DNA of 7,710 nt from Candidatus Zixiibacteriota bacterium (GTDB taxonomy: Bacteria; Zixibacteria; MSB-5A5; SM1-73), in NCBI GenBank assembly GCA_023127875.1, contig JAGMFA010000098.1, positions 1 through 7,710 of the forward strand, in the 5' to 3' direction. Under the pieces are notes generated by a model that worked only from the letters and a program-made list of their open reading frames with translations, did not search any database and was not told the origin of the DNA. Positions 5,751 to 7,710 of the stretch are shown in pieces (the stretch's first letter is position 1; each line of letters opens with the position of its first letter). A program made the translations under genes and the position numbers.

Positions 5751-7463
5751 GTGAATAAAAGAACCATCATAGGCTTCATTATAATAGGATTGATTATAAT
5801 TCTCTATCCGATATACATGGACTGGATAACCGGTGGGAAGCCAGTTCAAAGAGCCCCACTTAAGCCACAGACAGAAGTTGACACCACCAGACAACCTCCT
5901 CCACCGTCTCAAGAAACAAGGGAGATTCCCCCTCCAGAGGTTGAATTTAAACCCTTGAGTTTGGCGCCCAAGGATACTCTCCAGGAAGAAAAAACAGTGA
6001 AGGTGGAGACAGAACTTTATACTGCTGAGTTTTCGTCCCAGGGAGGGATTCTTAAAAGTTTCATTCTGAAAAAATATCAGGATCTGGATGGGAGAGACAT
6101 TCAACTTCTCCCTTCTGATCAGCCACCCCTTGCTTTAAACTTGGTCTTTCCTGATAGTAATATCAGTCTGGAGTTGTTCAATTTTCAGGTTGATCGGGAC
6201 AAGGTTGTTCTGGACGAAAGGAATACCACCGGAACAATCAATTTCACCCTCACCACAAAATCCGGGGTCCAGATCATAAAAAGATATAGTTTTTTCAATG
6301 GGAGATACGATTTTGAACTGGAGTTTGAAATCCAGGGAGTGGGTCAACTGGATATGGGAAGAAAGTATCTTCTGAGCTGGGCTTCCGGTCTAAATTCCAC
6401 AGAGAAGAACAGAAAAGAGGATTTAGGTTATTTCTCGGCTTATTCCATGATGGGGACGGAATTATCTGAGATAAAGAAGTTTCATCAGCCCAAGGGAGCG
6501 GAAGTTGGCATTCTGCAGGAGGCAGGTTCCGGGGAGACCAGATGGGTGGCTACCCGCACCAAATATTTTGTCGCCGCTTTAGTTCCTCTTTCCAGGATGG
6601 GAATGGGATTTTCAGCTTCTGGTAAAAGGAGCCTCGCTTTCGAAGGTGGGGAGGAGATTGAGAGCAAAAGGATAGGCGTATTCCTGGAGATGCCGGTTGA
6701 AAGAACGGGCACTTTGAAGGATAAATTCATGGTTTACGTGGGTCCCATCCAATACCAGATCTTGAAGAGTTATGGGGTGGGTTTAGATGGGATGGTTGAT
6801 TTAGGCTGGAAGATCATTCGTCCTTTCTCCATCGCCATCTTGTGGATATTTGTGAACCTGCAGAAGATAATCCCTAACTATGGTCTGGTCATTATCGTCT
6901 TTACCATATTGATGAAAGGTGCCTTTCATCCTTTGACCCGCAAAAGCACCAGAGCCACCTTAAAGATGGCGGAGCTTCAGCCAAAGTTAGCCCAATTGAA
7001 GGAGAAATTCAAAAAAGACCCCGCCCGCTTGAACAAGGAGACCATGAAGCTTTACAAACAGTCAGGGGTTAATCCTTTGGGCGGATGTCTTCCTCTCCTC
7101 TTTCAGATGCCGGTGTTCTACGGGCTTTTTGTGGTCTTCCGCAGCACCATAGAACTTAGAGGGGCAGAGTTTATCTTTTGGCTTACAGATCTTTCTCAGA
7201 TGGATCCCTATTACGTTCTTCCCATCATCATGGCAGGCACCATGTTCTGGCAGCAGAAAATCACCATAAAAGATCCCAAGCAGGCCATGCTGGTCTATTT
7301 CATGCCCATTCTGTTTTTCTTCTTCTTCTACTCATTCCCCGCCGGGCTGACCCTGTACTGGACCGCCTTCAATGTCCTCTCTTTGATAGAAACCTATTAT
7401 TTCAAACACAAGGGTTTGCACCCATCGGCTCTGAAACCCCAACCCGCACCCAGCAAAGGTTAG
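5751..7463 (+). CDS. yidC: membrane protein insertase YidC
   Basis: A 570-residue insertase that helps Sec-dependent and independent proteins enter the cytoplasmic membrane. Residues 5-24 are the N-terminal membrane anchor; 30-65 form a proline-rich linker; about 66-335 are the large periplasmic P1 domain of diderm bacteria. The conserved core spans about 352-555: a membrane segment at 376-390, the cytoplasmic hairpin LKMAELQPKLAQLKEKF, then NPLGGCLPLLFQMPVFYGL, DPYYVLPIIM and FFFYSFPAGLTLYW. The groove arginine (E. coli Arg366) aligns with Lys389 in LMKGAFHPLT; lysine also occurs in other lineages. The GTG start at 5751 follows AGGAG with a 6-nt spacer and lies 9 bp after the yidD stop, which indicates co-transcription. 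No jag or mnmE follows in the window. Confidence 0.97.
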   Translation: MNKRTIIGFIIIGLIIILYPIYMDWITGGKPVQRAPLKPQTEVDTTRQPPPPSQETREIPPPEVEFKPLSLAPKDTLQEEKTVKVETELYTAEFSSQGGILKSFILKKYQDLDGRDIQLLPSDQPPLALNLVFPDSNISLELFNFQVDRDKVVLDERNTTGTINFTLTTKSGVQIIKRYSFFNGRYDFELEFEIQGVGQLDMGRKYLLSWASGLNSTEKNRKEDLGYFSAYSMMGTELSEIKKFHQPKGAEVGILQEAGSGETRWVATRTKYFVAALVPLSRMGMGFSASGKRSLAFEGGEEIESKRIGVFLEMPVERTGTLKDKFMVYVGPIQYQILKSYGVGLDGMVDLGWKIIRPFSIAILWIFVNLQKIIPNYGLVIIVFTILMKGAFHPLTRKSTRATLKMAELQPKLAQLKEKFKKDPARLNKETMKLYKQSGVNPLGGCLPLLFQMPVFYGLFVVFRSTIELRGAEFIFWLTDLSQMDPYYVLPIIMAGTMFWQQKITIKDPKQAMLVYFMPILFFFFFYSFPAGLTLYWTAFNVLSLIETYYFKHKGLHPSALKPQPAPSKG

Positions 7464-7464
7464 C

Positions 7465-7574
7465 TTCGTAGGGACAGGGCTTGGCCTGCACTGAGCCCGC
7501 CTCCGGCGGGAGAAGTGTCCCTGTCCGAACGTAAAAGCGGACAGCCATCCCGCCAAAGGCGGGATCCCTACGAA
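7465..7574. repeat. 110-bp nested inverted-repeat element after yidC
   Basis: Perfect 10-bp ends TTCGTAGGGA (7465-7474) and TCCCTACGAA (7565-7574) bound the element. Inside are GGACAGGG/CCCTGTCC (7472-7479, 7519-7526), CCCGCC-TCC-GGCGGG (7496-7510), CTGTCCG/CGGACAG (7521-7527, 7538-7544) and ATCCCGCC-AAA-GGCGGGAT (7547-7565). It encodes nothing. It looks like a REP- or MITE-type palindromic repeat. No convincing target-site duplication is seen at the ends. Confidence 0.75.
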
Positions 7575-7629
7575 CTTGCTGGACTTGCTGGACATGCTGG
7601 ACTTGCGGATGGCTGTTTTTCATTTTTTT
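7541..7629 (+). terminator. possible terminator of the yidC operon
   Basis: ACAGCCATCC (7541-7550) is perfectly complementary to GGATGGCTGT (7607-7616), and the second arm runs into TTTTT, CA and seven more T. The loop is long (56 nt) and holds its own hairpin and the 9-bp repeats, and the first arm overlaps the internal hairpin of the preceding element. Termination is plausible, but the form is unusual. Confidence 0.35.
7575..7610. repeat. 9-bp tandem repeat, CTTGCTGGA
   Basis: Two exact units (7575-7583, 7584-7592), one with a single change (CATGCTGGA, 7593-7601) and a decayed fourth (CTTGCGGAT, 7602-7610). It directly abuts the 110-bp inverted-repeat element and lies in the loop of the possible terminator. 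No coding role is evident. Confidence 0.75.
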
Positions 7630-7644
7630 CAGTTGTCCTGCGGT

Positions 7645-7710
7645 ATGAGGTATGCCATTCATAAAAAAGGAAATAACGAACTTGCGATACTGGTGTTTCT
7701 GACCTTTCTG
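7645..7710 (+). CDS. possible start of a further gene, cut by the right edge
   Basis: An open frame from ATG at 7645 to the window end reads MRYAIHKKGNNELAILVFL: basic residues followed by a hydrophobic run, as at the start of an exported or membrane protein. There is no Shine-Dalgarno site before the ATG, and only 22 codons are visible, so this may be chance. It does not look like Jag or MnmE. Confidence 0.2.
   Translation, partial: MRYAIHKKGNNELAILVFLTFL

Overview
The window holds two divergent gene blocks separated by an AT-rich, repeat-bearing spacer of about 730 bp. Base composition is roughly balanced. The large periplasmic domain and N-terminal anchor of the YidC homologue, and an apparently exported peptidase, point to a diderm (Gram-negative-type) bacterium. 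The selenophosphate synthetase domain shows that it uses selenium. I cannot name the phylum. The many short palindromic and tandem intergenic repeats resemble those of uncultivated-lineage genomes, but that is only an impression.

Minus-strand block (1-4050). A complete prolyl oligopeptidase with an N-terminal hydrophobic export or anchor segment occupies 4050 to 1870. After a 157-bp gap comes a gene that starts at 1712 and runs off the left edge. It is a single open frame joining a NifS/selenocysteine-lyase-like PLP enzyme (residues about 1-375) to selenophosphate synthetase SelD (from about residue 389, truncated by the window edge). The natural reading is that the first domain releases selenium from selenocysteine or cysteine-type donors and passes it to the second, which makes selenophosphate for selenocysteine tRNA or tRNA 2-selenouridine.

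Spacer (4051-4781). It contains promoter-like sequences on both strands, an exact 21-bp direct repeat (4281 and 4488) with an internal palindrome, and a possible 88-codon gene (4370-4636). That ORF has a strong promoter and a Shine-Dalgarno (SD) site whose SD and start codon lie in a hairpin loop. The same hairpin read on the minus strand is a terminator-like stem with a U-tract just downstream of a minus-strand promoter. The ORF is unusually rich in stem-loops, so a structured RNA is an alternative. No DnaA boxes or dnaA were seen.

Plus-strand block (4712-7463). A good sigma70-type promoter drives the conserved cluster rpmH (L34) - rnpA (RNase P protein) - yidD - yidC. L34 is only 48 codons long. 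The spacers are invaded by repeats: seven heptamers between rpmH and rnpA, and a 9-bp-stem palindrome between rnpA and yidD. YidC and YidD act together in membrane-protein insertion. After yidC, where jag and mnmE are often found, there is instead about 180 bp of nested inverted repeats and a 9-bp tandem repeat. A short open frame may then begin near the right edge.
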